This document shows positions 21,414 to 32,600 of a DNA stretch of 64,000 bases, one piece after another (position 1 is the stretch's first letter; every line of letters begins with the position of its first letter). Position numbers and translations under genes: made by a program. Source of the stretch: Curvibacter cyanobacteriorum. Lineage in GTDB: Bacteria; Pseudomonadota; Gammaproteobacteria; Burkholderiales; Burkholderiaceae_C. The notes under the pieces were generated by a model. The model was given only the letters and a program-made list of their open reading frames with translations. It made no database searches and had not been told where the DNA came from. The stretch is taken from the NCBI RefSeq assembly GCF_028649475.1, contig NZ_JAQSIP010000001.1, positions 434,001 to 498,000 on the forward strand, given 5' to 3'.

Positions 21414-22874
21414 ATGGGATCCAAGGGCCAACGCGCGCCACTGCGGCGTCAGCAGGTGTACGAGCAGTTGCGCCACGCGATGGAAAGCGGTCACCTGGCC
21501 CCAGGCAGCCGCTTGCCCGCGACGCGCGAGCACGCGCGCACCCTGGGGGTGTCACGCAACACCCTGCTGTGGGCCATGGCCCGATTGCAGGCCGAAGGCT
21601 ATGTGCAGGCGCGGGTGGGGGATGGCAGCTACGTGAGCCCGGGCCTGGCGGTGGCGTCGGGGACGGTGGGCTTGAGCGCCTTGCCCACGGGTCTTTCGCG
21701 CCGGGGGCAGCTGATGGCCGAGACCGTGCGCCAGTGGAACCCGCCGCGGCAGGCCGCCAGCGCCTTCCGCATTGGCGCCCCCGAGGTGACGAGCTTCCCG
21801 TTCGCCACCTGGGACCGCCTGGGCCGGCAGCTCAGTGCCGCCGAGCGCCGGGCCAGTGCCCAGTACCTAGACCCCGCGGGCGAGCCGGCGTTGCGCGAGG
21901 CGATTGCGCAGTGGCTCTGGGCTTCGCGGGGCATCCGTTGCGAGGCGGGGCGGGTGTTGGTGTGCTCGGGCTCGCAGCAGGCCATCGACCTGATCGGGCG
22001 CCTGCTGCTCGACGTCGGGGACGAGGTGTGGGTCGAAGACCCCGGCTACCCAGGGCTTCGGGCCAGCCTGCTGGGCCATGGCGCCCAGGTGCGCCCGGTG
22101 CCGCTGGACGATGAGGGCCTGTGCCTGGCCGAGGCCGAGGCGCGCTGGCCCCAGGCGCGCCTCGCGGTGGTCACGCCCACGCACCAGTTCCCGACCGGGG
22201 TGGCCATGAGCCTGGCGCGCCGACAGGCCTTGCTGGACTGGGCCCGGCGCCAGCAGGCCTGGGTGGTCGAGGACGACTACGACGGTGAGTTCCAGTACGG
22301 CCCGCACCGCCTGCCCGCGCTGTGCAGCCTGCCCCAAGCCGACCGCGTGCTGTACGTGGGCACCTTCTCCAAGACCCTGCACCCGGGCCTGCGCCTGGGC
22401 TTCGTGGTGCTGCCCGCGGCCTGGGTACCGGCCTTTGCCATGGCCCGGGCCCTGAGCGACCGCCACCCGCCTGGCGACAGCCAGCGGGTGCTGGCCCGCT
22501 TCATCGCCGATGGCCACCTGCTGCGCCACCTGCGGCGCATGCGCGATCTGTACCCGGAACGCCAGCGGCAACTGATCCAGGCGCTGGCCGAGGTCAGCGA
22601 CGGCGCCCTGTGCCTGACCCCGTCTGAGCGGGGCATGCACCTGTGCTGTCCGCTGCCTGACGCGGTGGATGACCAATGGCTCAGCCACCAGGCGGCCGCA
22701 CGCGGGGTGGTGCTGATGCCACTGTCGCGCTACACGGTGGCCGCGCCGCGCCGCGGCTGGCTGTTTGGCTACGCGGGCTTTGAGCCAGCCGAGTTGCAGG
22801 CCGCGGCGCAGCGTCTGGGGCCGGTTTGGCGGCACGCGTGGGCCGCGGCCCGCCGCGCTGGCGCACCCGCTTGA
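21414..22874 (+). CDS. MocR/PdxR-type transcriptional regulator (GntR HTH plus aminotransferase-like domain)
   Basis: A 486-residue fusion. Residues 1-75 are a GntR winged helix (QVYEQLRHAMESGHLAPGSRLPATREHARTLGVSRNTL, read as two motifs); residues about 110-480 are a fold-type I aminotransferase-like domain with the PLP-binding Lys in GTFSKTLHPGLRLG and EDPGYPG. MocR proteins sense PLP or amino compounds such as GABA or taurine; the effector here is unknown. AAGGAG lies before the ATG. It is divergent from the OsmC gene; pdxH occurs 31 kb away and is not obviously linked. Confidence 0.92.
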   Translation: MGSKGQRAPLRRQQVYEQLRHAMESGHLAPGSRLPATREHARTLGVSRNTLLWAMARLQAEGYVQARVGDGSYVSPGLAVASGTVGLSALPTGLSRRGQLMAETVRQWNPPRQAASAFRIGAPEVTSFPFATWDRLGRQLSAAERRASAQYLDPAGEPALREAIAQWLWASRGIRCEAGRVLVCSGSQQAIDLIGRLLLDVGDEVWVEDPGYPGLRASLLGHGAQVRPVPLDDEGLCLAEAEARWPQARLAVVTPTHQFPTGVAMSLARRQALLDWARRQQAWVVEDDYDGEFQYGPHRLPALCSLPQADRVLYVGTFSKTLHPGLRLGFVVLPAAWVPAFAMARALSDRHPPGDSQRVLARFIADGHLLRHLRRMRDLYPERQRQLIQALAEVSDGALCLTPSERGMHLCCPLPDAVDDQWLSHQAAARGVVLMPLSRYTVAAPRRGWLFGYAGFEPAELQAAAQRLGPVWRHAWAAARRAGAPA

Positions 22875-23075
22875 CGTGGGCCCGAAGCGGCATGGGGAGG
22901 CTGCCCTGCTTGGGGTTGATCGCCTCGGTTGGAGGGCGGGGCGGGGCGGCAGGCGGAGGACCAGACCCCAGGCCCGGGCGTCACCGACGTGACGGCTCAG
23001 CCGGGCTTGCCCCTATGGGCGCAGGGCAGGGGGCGGCACAGAATGGGTTTTTCTTGTTTGTTGGAGCCTGGCCCC

Positions 23076-24086
23076 ATGCCCTCGACCCCCGTGAAATCCG
23101 CCCGCCTGTCCCGCCGCCATGTGCTCAGCCATGCCCTCGGGGGCGCCGCGGCCCTGGCCCTGCCGTCGGTGCAGGCCCAAAGCAGTGGTGCCTGGCCCAA
23201 CAAACCCATCCGCCTGATCGTGCCGTACACGCCCGGCGGCTTCACCGACCAGATGGCCCGTCTGGTGCAGAACGGCCTGCAGACCCGCCTGGGTCAAAGC
23301 GTGCTGATCGAGAACAAGCCCGGCGCGGGCAGCATGATCGGGGTGGACGCGGTGGCCAAGAGCGCGCCCGATGGCAGCACCTTTGGCGTGGTGATCGCGG
23401 CCTATGCGGCCAACAATTCGCTCTACCCCAAGCTGCCCTACGACGCGCGCAAGGACCTGACCGGCGTGTCGCTGATGGGCATCTCGCCGCTGGTGGCCGC
23501 GGTGCCGCTGGACGCCCCGTTCAAGACCGCGCAGGAACTGGTCCGTTACGCGCGCGCCAACCCCGGCAAGGTGAGCTATGGCTCGTCGGGCAATGGCTCG
23601 GCCGTGCACCTGACCACCGAGCTGTTCAAGCAGCAGACCGGGGCCTTCATGGTCCACATCCCCTACCGGGGCGCGGCGCCTGCCCTGACCGACCTGATCG
23701 GCGGTCAGATCCAGCTCTTTTTTGATGCCGCCACCGGCCTCATCAACATGGGCAAGCAAGGCAAGGTGCGTTTGATTGGCGTGGCCAGCGAGCAGCGCCT
23801 GCCCGCCTTGCCGGATCTGCCCACCTTCATCGAACAGGGCTTCAAAGATTTCACCGGCAGCACCTGGGCCGGCGTGATCGCCCCCGCGGGCACCCCGCGC
23901 GACATCCTGCGTCGCATGTCCGAAGAGATCACCCGCATCGTGCGCAGCGAAGAAATGCGGCCACGCCTGGAGGCCATGGGCACCTTCCCGGCGGGCGGTA
24001 CCCCGGAGGAGTTCGACGCCTTCCTGGTCAGCGAGAACGCCAAGTGGGGCAAGGTGATTCGCACCGGCGGCATCAAGCCCGACTGA
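23076..24086 (+). CDS. Bug-family tripartite tricarboxylate transporter substrate-binding protein
   Basis: A 336-residue periplasmic binding protein (TctC/Bug family), which captures carboxylates or other small molecules. The N-terminus SRRHVLSHALGGAAALALPSVQAQ holds a twin-arginine-like motif and a signal peptide; then follow KPIRLIVPYTPGGFTDQMAR, IENKPGAGSMIG and YGSSGNGSAVHL, all family signatures. I start at MPSTPVKSARLSRR (GGAG upstream); an ATG at 23043 is an alternative. No TctA/TctB membrane genes are adjacent, as is usual for orphan Bug genes in Burkholderiales. The ligand is unknown. Confidence 0.92.
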   Translation: MPSTPVKSARLSRRHVLSHALGGAAALALPSVQAQSSGAWPNKPIRLIVPYTPGGFTDQMARLVQNGLQTRLGQSVLIENKPGAGSMIGVDAVAKSAPDGSTFGVVIAAYAANNSLYPKLPYDARKDLTGVSLMGISPLVAAVPLDAPFKTAQELVRYARANPGKVSYGSSGNGSAVHLTTELFKQQTGAFMVHIPYRGAAPALTDLIGGQIQLFFDAATGLINMGKQGKVRLIGVASEQRLPALPDLPTFIEQGFKDFTGSTWAGVIAPAGTPRDILRRMSEEITRIVRSEEMRPRLEAMGTFPAGGTPEEFDAFLVSENAKWGKVIRTGGIKPD

Positions 24087-24151
24087 GTGGGTTTGGGCGC
24101 CGGGCTGGGCCCGGCGGGGCCGGCGCTCCAACGGCTGCCACAGGCCGAAAC

Positions 24152-24182
24152 AAAAAGGCCTGGCGCGGTGAGCGGCAGGCCT
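24152..24182 (-). terminator. Rho-independent terminator after the NlpC/P60 gene
   Basis: On the minus strand a 7-bp stem AGGCCTG/CAGGCCT with a 13-base loop is followed by TTTTTGTTT. It lies 55 bases past the stop of the peptidase gene. Confidence 0.75.
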
Positions 24183-24237
24183 GTGGTGCGAACCGATGAC
24201 CGCTTTGGCGGCCCGGTGGCAGCGGGGGGCGTTGGCG

Positions 24238-24804
24238 TCAGCGGGTGCCGCTGGCCTCGAGTGCCGAGGGCACCACGCGGCGGGCACCGTCAAAGCGGCG
24301 CTGCCAGTAGCTTTCGCGCATGTCTTCGACACGCACCTGGCTGCCTGAGCGCGGCGAGTGGATGAACTTGCCGTCGCCCACGTAGATGCCGACGTGGCTG
24401 AAGGCGTGGCGCATGGTGTTGAAGAACACCAGATCGCCGGGCTGCAAATCTTGTTTGTCGATGGTCTGGGTGGCGGCGGCCTGCTGGTCGGCGCGGCGCG
24501 GCAGCACCAGGCCCACGGTTTGCTCGTACATGGCGCGCACAAAGCCGCTGCAGTCAAAGCCGGTTTCGGCGGTGTTGCCACCCCGGCGGTACGGCACCCC
24601 CAGGAATCCCATGGCGTTGACCACCAGCTCGGAGGCGCGGCTGCTGAGGCTTTGACGCACGTAGCTGAGCTGGGTCAACAGACCGCGGTCAGCGAGGAGT
24701 TTTTCGACGTCGTCAACCGGTTGGGTGGTGGGCACCGCTTGTGCCCGAAGGGCAAAACCGAAAAGTGTGAGGCCGAGAAGGAGGAGGCAGAGCCAACGAG
24801 ACAT
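24238..24804 (-). CDS. Secreted NlpC/P60 (C40) cell-wall peptidase
   Basis: A 188-residue exported peptidase expected to cut peptidoglycan stem peptides. It has a signal peptide (MSRWLCLLLLGLTLFGFALRAQA, cleavage near residue 23) and an NlpC/P60 domain from about residue 60 with Cys85 (FDCSGFV), His137 (SHVGIYVG) and His149 (FIHS) as catalytic residues. Cys6 is too far from a cleavage-site context to make a clear lipobox. It is divergent from the isochorismatase-like gene and followed by a terminator. Confidence 0.93.
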   Translation of the reverse strand: MSRWLCLLLLGLTLFGFALRAQAVPTTQPVDDVEKLLADRGLLTQLSYVRQSLSSRASELVVNAMGFLGVPYRRGGNTAETGFDCSGFVRAMYEQTVGLVLPRRADQQAAATQTIDKQDLQPGDLVFFNTMRHAFSHVGIYVGDGKFIHSPRSGSQVRVEDMRESYWQRRFDGARRVVPSALEASGTR

Positions 24805-24938
24805 GGGCGCAGAGGTTAGCGGTGGGGGCGGTCCGCGTCAAGCGTGAAAATGCGCTAACCCTTTGATTTTTCTCATGACAGCGGGCTGAGGTCTAATAAG
24901 GCCATGGCTTTGCAGCCCCATTTATTTTTTGAACAACC

Positions 24939-25541
24939 ATGTTGATTGACGCTCAGGAATCCCAGCTGGTGCTGGTGGACTACCAAACCCGATTGATGCC
25001 GGCCCTGGCCGAAGGCCCGCAGGTGCTGGCCAACGCCTTGCGCCTGGCCCAGGCCGCCAAGCTGCTGCAGGTGCCCGCCTGGGCCACCGAGCAGAACCCG
25101 TCGGGCCTCGGGCACACCCCGCCCGAGCTCAAGGCCCTGTGCCGCGACACCTTGGTCAAGATGCATTTCAGCGCCTGCGAAGAAGGCCTGTCCGAGTGGC
25201 TGCGCCCACCGGCCAAGCCGGTGCAGGGCAACGCGCGCAGCCTGCCGCGTCACCTGCAAAAGCCCGCCCAGGCGGCTCCGGAGCGCAGCTCGATCGTGGT
25301 GGCCGGCTGCGAGGCCCATGTCTGCCTGCTGCAAACTGCGCTGGACCTGCTTGAAGACGAGTTCGACGTCTGGGTGGTGACCGATGCGTGCGCGTCGCGC
25401 ACCGAGCGCAACCGCGACGCGGCCTTCGACCGCCTGGCCGGTGCCGGGGCCGAGCTGGTCACCACCGAGATGGTGTTGTTCGAGTGGCTGCGCACGGCCG
25501 AGCACCCGCAGTTCAAGGCGCTGCTGCCGCTGATCAAATGA
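24939..25541 (+). CDS. Isochorismatase-family cysteine hydrolase
   Basis: A 200-residue hydrolase of the isochorismatase/nicotinamidase superfamily. The triad is visible as Asp14 (LVLVDYQ), Lys in LVKMHFSA, and Cys in VVAGCEAHVC. Closest in pattern are YcaC-like or ribonuclease-hydrolase-like proteins with VTDACASRTERNRD. The true substrate is unknown. The upstream region is AT-richer, with GGTCTAATAAGG as a possible -10 region near 24890-24900. It is convergent with the HD-GYP gene. Confidence 0.88.
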   Translation: MLIDAQESQLVLVDYQTRLMPALAEGPQVLANALRLAQAAKLLQVPAWATEQNPSGLGHTPPELKALCRDTLVKMHFSACEEGLSEWLRPPAKPVQGNARSLPRHLQKPAQAAPERSSIVVAGCEAHVCLLQTALDLLEDEFDVWVVTDACASRTERNRDAAFDRLAGAGAELVTTEMVLFEWLRTAEHPQFKALLPLIK

Positions 25542-25587
25542 CCCCGTGCGTCAAGCCGGCGCAGCCCCCGGCTTGACGCGCCACCGA

Positions 25588-26748
25588 TCAGTGCGCCGCG
25601 GGCGCCGGCCCGTCGGGCAGTTGCTTGTCTTGGTAGCGTTCGGTGATCTTGAGCACCTGCTCGCGCGCGTCGCGCAGCGCCTTGACGCACAGCGGGTCCA
25701 GTTGGCCGGCCTCGGCCATGCGCTGCAGCTCGGCCAGCGCGTCGTCGTTGCGCCAGCCGCCCTTGTAGGGGCGCGGGCTGGTCAGGGCATCAAAAATATC
25801 GGCCACGGTCACGATGCGGGCCTCGATCGGGATCTGGTCGCCCGACAGGCCCCGGGGGTAGCCCGAGCCATCGAGCAGCTCGTGGTGGCAGGCCACGATG
25901 TTGCGCATCATGGTCGAGTCCGGCAGCGACTGCAGGTTGAAGTCGCCCATGATCTTGTTCACCAAGGCACAGCCCAGCTCGACGTGGGTTTCCATCAGCC
26001 GGTGCTCGTGCTCGTTGAGCCGGCCTTCCTTGAGCAGGATGCGGTCCGGGATGCCGATCTTGCCGATGTCGTGCAGCGGGGCGAACAGGTACAGGTGTTC
26101 GATGAATTCGTCGTCCAGCTGGTAATGCGCGGCCACGCCGCGCGCGATCAGCTTGGCGTAGCGCGCCATGCGCTCGAGGTGGGCGCCGGTTTCAAAGTCG
26201 CGCAGGTTGGCGAAGTCGCGCGCCACCTGGGTCGAGGCCAGCATCGCCTTGACCATCGCCATCTCGCTGTTGACCAGCATGGTCACCTGGCTGCAGAACA
26301 TCACCAGGTCGCGCTGCACGCGCACGTCGAAAGCCCCGGTTTCGCTTGAGTCGAAGAACAAAAAGCCGATCAAGCCCTGCGGCCCGTACATGGGCACGGT
26401 GAACGAGGACTGGTAGCCCTGCTCGCGCAGCCAGCGCGCGTGCGGGTGATCGCTCTCGGGCAGGCTCGACAGGGTGTCCAGCACCCTGAACTCGCCGGTC
26501 TCGGCGAGCTTCAGCAGCGACTGGCTTTCCGACAGGGGCCACTCATAGCCCTGCAGCGGCTGGCCGTGGCGGGTGCTGTGGATGAAGGTCTTGAGCCGGT
26601 CCTCGGTGGCGTCGTAGAGCGCGCAGGCAATGCGGTCGAGCGAGGGCACGGTGGGCAGCAGGCGCTGGTGCAACTGGCGCAGGCGTTCGCTCAGACTGTG
26701 CGTGGCCCTGAAAAGGTTCACTAACGGCGACGTGGGGGAATCGGTCAT
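25588..26748 (-). CDS. HD-GYP cyclic di-GMP phosphodiesterase with GAF-like sensor domain
   Basis: A 386-residue cytoplasmic protein. Residues about 20-180 resemble a GAF domain (FTVPMYGPQGLIGFLFFDSS). The HD-GYP domain follows with HDIGKIGIP, the IPDRILLKEG segment and the hallmark HHELLDGSGYP, then TVADIFDALTSPRPYK. All metal-binding residues look intact, so c-di-GMP hydrolysis to pGpG/GMP is expected. I start at MTDSPTSPLV, as the 15-codon upstream extension has no ribosome-binding site. An unusual G8/C8 inverted tract lies in its leader. Confidence 0.92.
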   Translation of the reverse strand: MTDSPTSPLVNLFRATHSLSERLRQLHQRLLPTVPSLDRIACALYDATEDRLKTFIHSTRHGQPLQGYEWPLSESQSLLKLAETGEFRVLDTLSSLPESDHPHARWLREQGYQSSFTVPMYGPQGLIGFLFFDSSETGAFDVRVQRDLVMFCSQVTMLVNSEMAMVKAMLASTQVARDFANLRDFETGAHLERMARYAKLIARGVAAHYQLDDEFIEHLYLFAPLHDIGKIGIPDRILLKEGRLNEHEHRLMETHVELGCALVNKIMGDFNLQSLPDSTMMRNIVACHHELLDGSGYPRGLSGDQIPIEARIVTVADIFDALTSPRPYKGGWRNDDALAELQRMAEAGQLDPLCVKALRDAREQVLKITERYQDKQLPDGPAPAAH

Positions 26749-26755
26749 GGCGGTC

Positions 26756-26809
26756 GGGGGGGGCAGAACGCAGGGCGGGGGTGATTGAAGCACGGAGGGC
26801 GCCCCCCCC
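26756..26809. repeat. G8/C8 homopolymer inverted repeat upstream of the HD-GYP gene
   Basis: Eight G residues plus C (26756-26764) and G plus eight C residues (26801-26809) form a perfect 9-bp inverted repeat with a 36-base loop, starting 8 bases before the HD-GYP start codon. Homopolymers of this length can slip during replication, so leader length may vary between cells. A role in expression is inference. Confidence 0.6.
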
Positions 26810-27014
26810 TGAGCGACAGTATCTCGAGAAATTGAGATGAATCAAGAAATTTGGAATCGCCCGGCGCCCATTGGCTAAGTCCAGCAACAGGCTCGGGATT
26901 GTCAGTTCCCAGCAAGACCGTCATGAATAATTATGAATTCAATTGCGGTGCTGCGAGCCCGGGTCAACGTCGGCCTGCGGTGCCCCCCAGCGTCGGAGCG
27001 AGGAGACACATTCC

Positions 27015-28913
<1,899 letters not shown>

Positions 28914-29001
28914 GTCGGCCGCGGCACCCGGGCGGCCTTCGTCAGGCCGCGCGGTCTGGGCCTCTGTGGCGGCCCAGGCCGGTTGGGGGCCACAATGGGC
29001 C

Positions 29002-29664
29002 ATGTCCCTTGCCCACCCCCCCTGGATTGAGCGTCTGGCGGTCCGGCGCCTGTCATTGAGCCTGCTGCTGGCCGCCCTGTCCCTGCTGTTGCCACTGACC
29101 TGGCCGACCCGCTTGCTTGCGGCCTGGTCGGTCGGTGGGCTGAGCTACCTGGGCCTGGCCTGGACCCTGGCGCTGCGCCTGGACGTCCACCGCACCCGCG
29201 CGCGGGCCATGGCCCTCGACCCGCCGGGTTGGGTGGCATTTTCGATGGCGGTGCTGTCGATGCTGGCCAGCGCGGCCGCCATCGCCTTGCTGCTCAAGGC
29301 CAGGGGCGGCTCAAGCGGTCTGGACCAGGCCTTGCACATGGGCCTGGCGCTGTTGGCCCTGGGGCTGGCCTGGGTGCTGATCCACACCCTGTTTGCCTTC
29401 CGGTATGCCCACATGTACTACCACCAACGCTGGCAGCCGCCGGGGGAGGTGCCGGGCCTGGTGTTCCCGGGAGGGGAGGCACCTGACTACGCTGATTTTC
29501 TTTACTACGCTCTGGTGGTGGGCATGACCTCGCAGGTGTCGGACGTACAGGTGCAGTCGCGGCCCTTGCGCCGGCTCACGCTGGTGCACAGCCTGTTGGC
29601 CTTTGTCTTCAACATGTTTGTGCTGGCGCTGGGCATCAATGTGCTGGCAGGCCTGTTGTCCTGA
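29002..29664 (+). CDS. DUF1345 membrane protein
   Basis: A 220-residue inner-membrane protein with about five predicted hydrophobic segments (near residues 20-38, 40-60, 75-95, 110-130 and 195-218). DUF1345 hallmarks are the TLFAFRYAHMYY segment and EAPDYADFLYYALVVGMTSQVSDV. Biological role unknown. I begin at MSLAHPPWIERL; an upstream ATG 12 codons earlier is possible. The start of the gene is 88 bases after prpE, without a terminator between them, so co-transcription is possible. It is convergent with the GGDEF-EAL gene. Confidence 0.85.
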   Translation: MSLAHPPWIERLAVRRLSLSLLLAALSLLLPLTWPTRLLAAWSVGGLSYLGLAWTLALRLDVHRTRARAMALDPPGWVAFSMAVLSMLASAAAIALLLKARGGSSGLDQALHMGLALLALGLAWVLIHTLFAFRYAHMYYHQRWQPPGEVPGLVFPGGEAPDYADFLYYALVVGMTSQVSDVQVQSRPLRRLTLVHSLLAFVFNMFVLALGINVLAGLLS

Positions 29665-29672
29665 CGCTGGCC

Positions 29673-29694
29673 CCGCCCCTGCGCGCAGGGGCGG
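29673..29694. terminator. Perfect 22-bp palindrome between convergent genes
   Basis: CCGCCCCTGC and GCAGGGGCGG form a 10-bp perfect stem with a 2-base centre, in the 33-base gap between the DUF1345 gene and the GGDEF-EAL gene. There is no T-run, so it may act as a factor-dependent or bidirectional end signal, or only as an mRNA-stabilising hairpin. Confidence 0.5.
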
Positions 29695-29697
29695 ACC

Positions 29698-32600
29698 TCA
29701 GGCCTGCGGCAGGCGCCATTCGGCGGGCGCTTGCCAATCGCGGGCCCAGGCTTGCAGCGCGTCGGCCGGCATGGGCCGCGCGATGCCGTAGCCCTGGCCC
29801 AGTCGGCAGCCCATCTCGAGCAGGCGCTGGCCCTGGGCGCTGGTTTCAACGCCCTCGGCGATCAAGGTCAGGCCAAACGAGCGCGACAGCCCGATCACGC
29901 CGTCGACAATCGCCATGTCGCCGATGTCGGTCATCATGCCGCTGACAAAGCTGCGGTCGATCTTCAAGGCGTCGGCGGGCAGCTGGCGCAAGTAAGTGAG
30001 CGACGAGTAGCCGGTGCCGAAGTCGTCGATGGCGATCGACAGCCCCATGTTGCGCAACTGGGTCAGGGTCGCCGTCACGGCGTGGATGTCGGTCAGCGCG
30101 GCGCTCTCGGTGATCTCGATCTCGAGCAGCGCCGTGGGCACATCGGGGCAGCGTGTCAACAACTGGCGCACGCGCTCGGGGAAGTCGGGCGTCTGCAGGT
30201 GGCGTGCCGAGATGTTCAGGCTCAGTGGCACGCGCAGGCCCTGGGCCAGCCACTGCTGCTGCAGGGTCAGGGCGTGGGACAGCACCCATTCGCCAAACGG
30301 CACCTCCAGTGCCGAGCCTTCGATTTGCGGCAGGAACTCCCCCGGGCCCAGCAAACCGCGCTCCGGGTGCTGCCAGCGGGCCAGCGCTTCGACCCCCACC
30401 AGCGTGCCTTCGAGCATGTCCACTTTGGGTTGCACAAAGAGGCAGAACTCGTCGGCGGCCAGGGCGGTGCTCAGGCGGTCGAGGCGGCTGTGGTGCTCGC
30501 GCGAGGCGCGTTCGCGTTCGGCGTCAAAGAGCTGGATGCGGTTGCGCCCCGCCTGCTTGGCCAGGTACATGGCCTGGTCGGCATGGCGCAGCAGGGCGTC
30601 GGCGTCGGCATCGTCCTGCGGGAACAGCGTCAGCCCGATGCTGGCGGTCACCGCCAGCCACTCGCCTTCGAGCATCACAGGCTCGGCCATGCGGTTCATC
30701 AGGCGGTTCAGCATGGTTTCGCAATCGCTGAGGCAACCCGGGTTGCTGAGCAGGATCACGAACTCGTCACCCCCAAGGCGGGCCACCAGGTCTTGTGGTC
30801 GCACCCCTCCTTGCAGGCGGCGCGCGATCTCGATCAACAACTGGTCGCCGATGCCGTGGCCAAGCCGGTCGTTGACCGGCTTGAACCCGTCGAGGTCGAG
30901 GTAGGCCACGCCCAGCAGGCCACCGGTCTGGCGCGCCTGCTGCATCGCGTGGTCCAGCGCCTGGGCCAGTTGCACCCGGTTGGGCAGACCGGTCAGGGCG
31001 TCGAAATGCGCCATTTTCTGCAGCTGGTCTTCCTGCTCGCGCTGGCGCGTGACGTCCAGCGCCACCCCCACCATGCGCAGCGGGGCGCCTTTGGATGAAT
31101 GTGCGATCACGCGGCCCAGGTTGCGCACCCAGCGCGAGCCCCCCTCGGCGTGCTTCAGCCGCAAGGTGACATCGAAGGGCTGGTGCGGGTTGGCCTGGTG
31201 GCGCGCCAGGGCCGCCACCGCGGTCTGGCGGTCGTCCGGGTGCACGACATCGTCCCAGGGCTCGCTGGGCGGGTCGCCCTGAACCGCGGGCAGACCGCGC
31301 AGTTCACGCCAGTGGCGGTCGCCGGTGACCTCGACCGTTACCATGTTCAGGTCCCACAGGGCCAGGGCGGCGGCTTCGATGGTCAGCGACAGCAGCGCTT
31401 CGCGCTCTTGCACCAGGCGCTCGGCCCGCTTGCGTTCGGTGATGTCCTTGAGGCCAAACAGCCAGCACTCGACGCCATCCATCTCGATGCTTTGCATCGA
31501 CTGCAGGGCCGTGCGCACCTGGCCGTCGCGCGGCGTGAAGTTGATCTCAAACGCATTGAGCACGCCGGCTTCGCTGGCCGCATTGACCAGCGCGGTGCGC
31601 TCGGCCAGCGTGTACAGGCCCATCTCCACCACCGACTGGCCCGACAGCGCCTCGGCGCGCGGCACGCCCATGGTTTGTTCCCATGCGGGGTTGACGTCGA
31701 GGTAATGGCCGTCGGATTTGCGTGAGATTCCCATCGGGTCGGGGATGGCGCGGAAGATGCGCGCAAAGCGCTCCTCGGACTGGCGCAGCCGGTCCAGGCT
31801 GCGTTTGGCCTCGTCGATGTCGCGGATCACCCCGCGCACCCGCTGCACCGCGCCACCGATCAGCACCGGCTCGGCCATGGCCAGGATCCAGAGTTGGCGG
31901 CCGTCGCTGCGGATGATTTCCAGCTCTTCCTCGAACGGCCGTTGCGACTGCACGCAGCGGCGCATCAGTTCGCGGAAGCGCGCCTGGTAGGGCGGGGCCA
32001 CGAACTCAGCGCAGTAGTCGCTTGGCGGTCCGTCAGCGGGTGAGCGGCCATGCAGCTCGTAGCAGACCTCGGACCAATAGCATTCCTCGCGCCGCGGAGA
32101 GTCTTCCCAGACCCCCAGGCGGGCAATGCGCCCGGCCTGCTGGAGCAGGGCGTTGACATGCACCAACTGGGCCTGCATGGCCTGGTGCTCGCTCATGTCG
32201 TGGAACAGGAAGATGAAGCTGGGTTCCCCTTCCATGTTGATCTGGCGCGCCGAGATGCGGCCGGGGATGGGGCGGCCATCGCCCGATCGGGCCAGCAGGG
32301 GCAGGCTGTCGACCTGGCCTTTCTCGTGGAACACCTGCAGCAGCTTGGCCCGCTCTTGGGGGCTGTCCCAGATGTTCAGGTCGAGGGAGCGGCGACCGAT
32401 CACCTCGTCGCGCTGGCGGCCAATCAGGCGGCAGAAGGCGGGGTTGACCTCGATGTAGGTGCCATCGCTGACCCGGGTGATGCCGGCCGCGTCGGGCAGG
32501 GCCTCGTAAATGGTTTGGAACTTGGTTTGCGACAGCAGCAGGGCGTCGCGCGCCTCGTGGCCCGACGTCACGTCGTGGTGCATGCCCACCACCCGCAGCG

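Noticed and set aside
24087-24237. A possible small gene downstream of the Bug protein
   Set aside because: The only structure here is the terminator hairpin for the NlpC/P60 gene; open frames are short and GC-driven.
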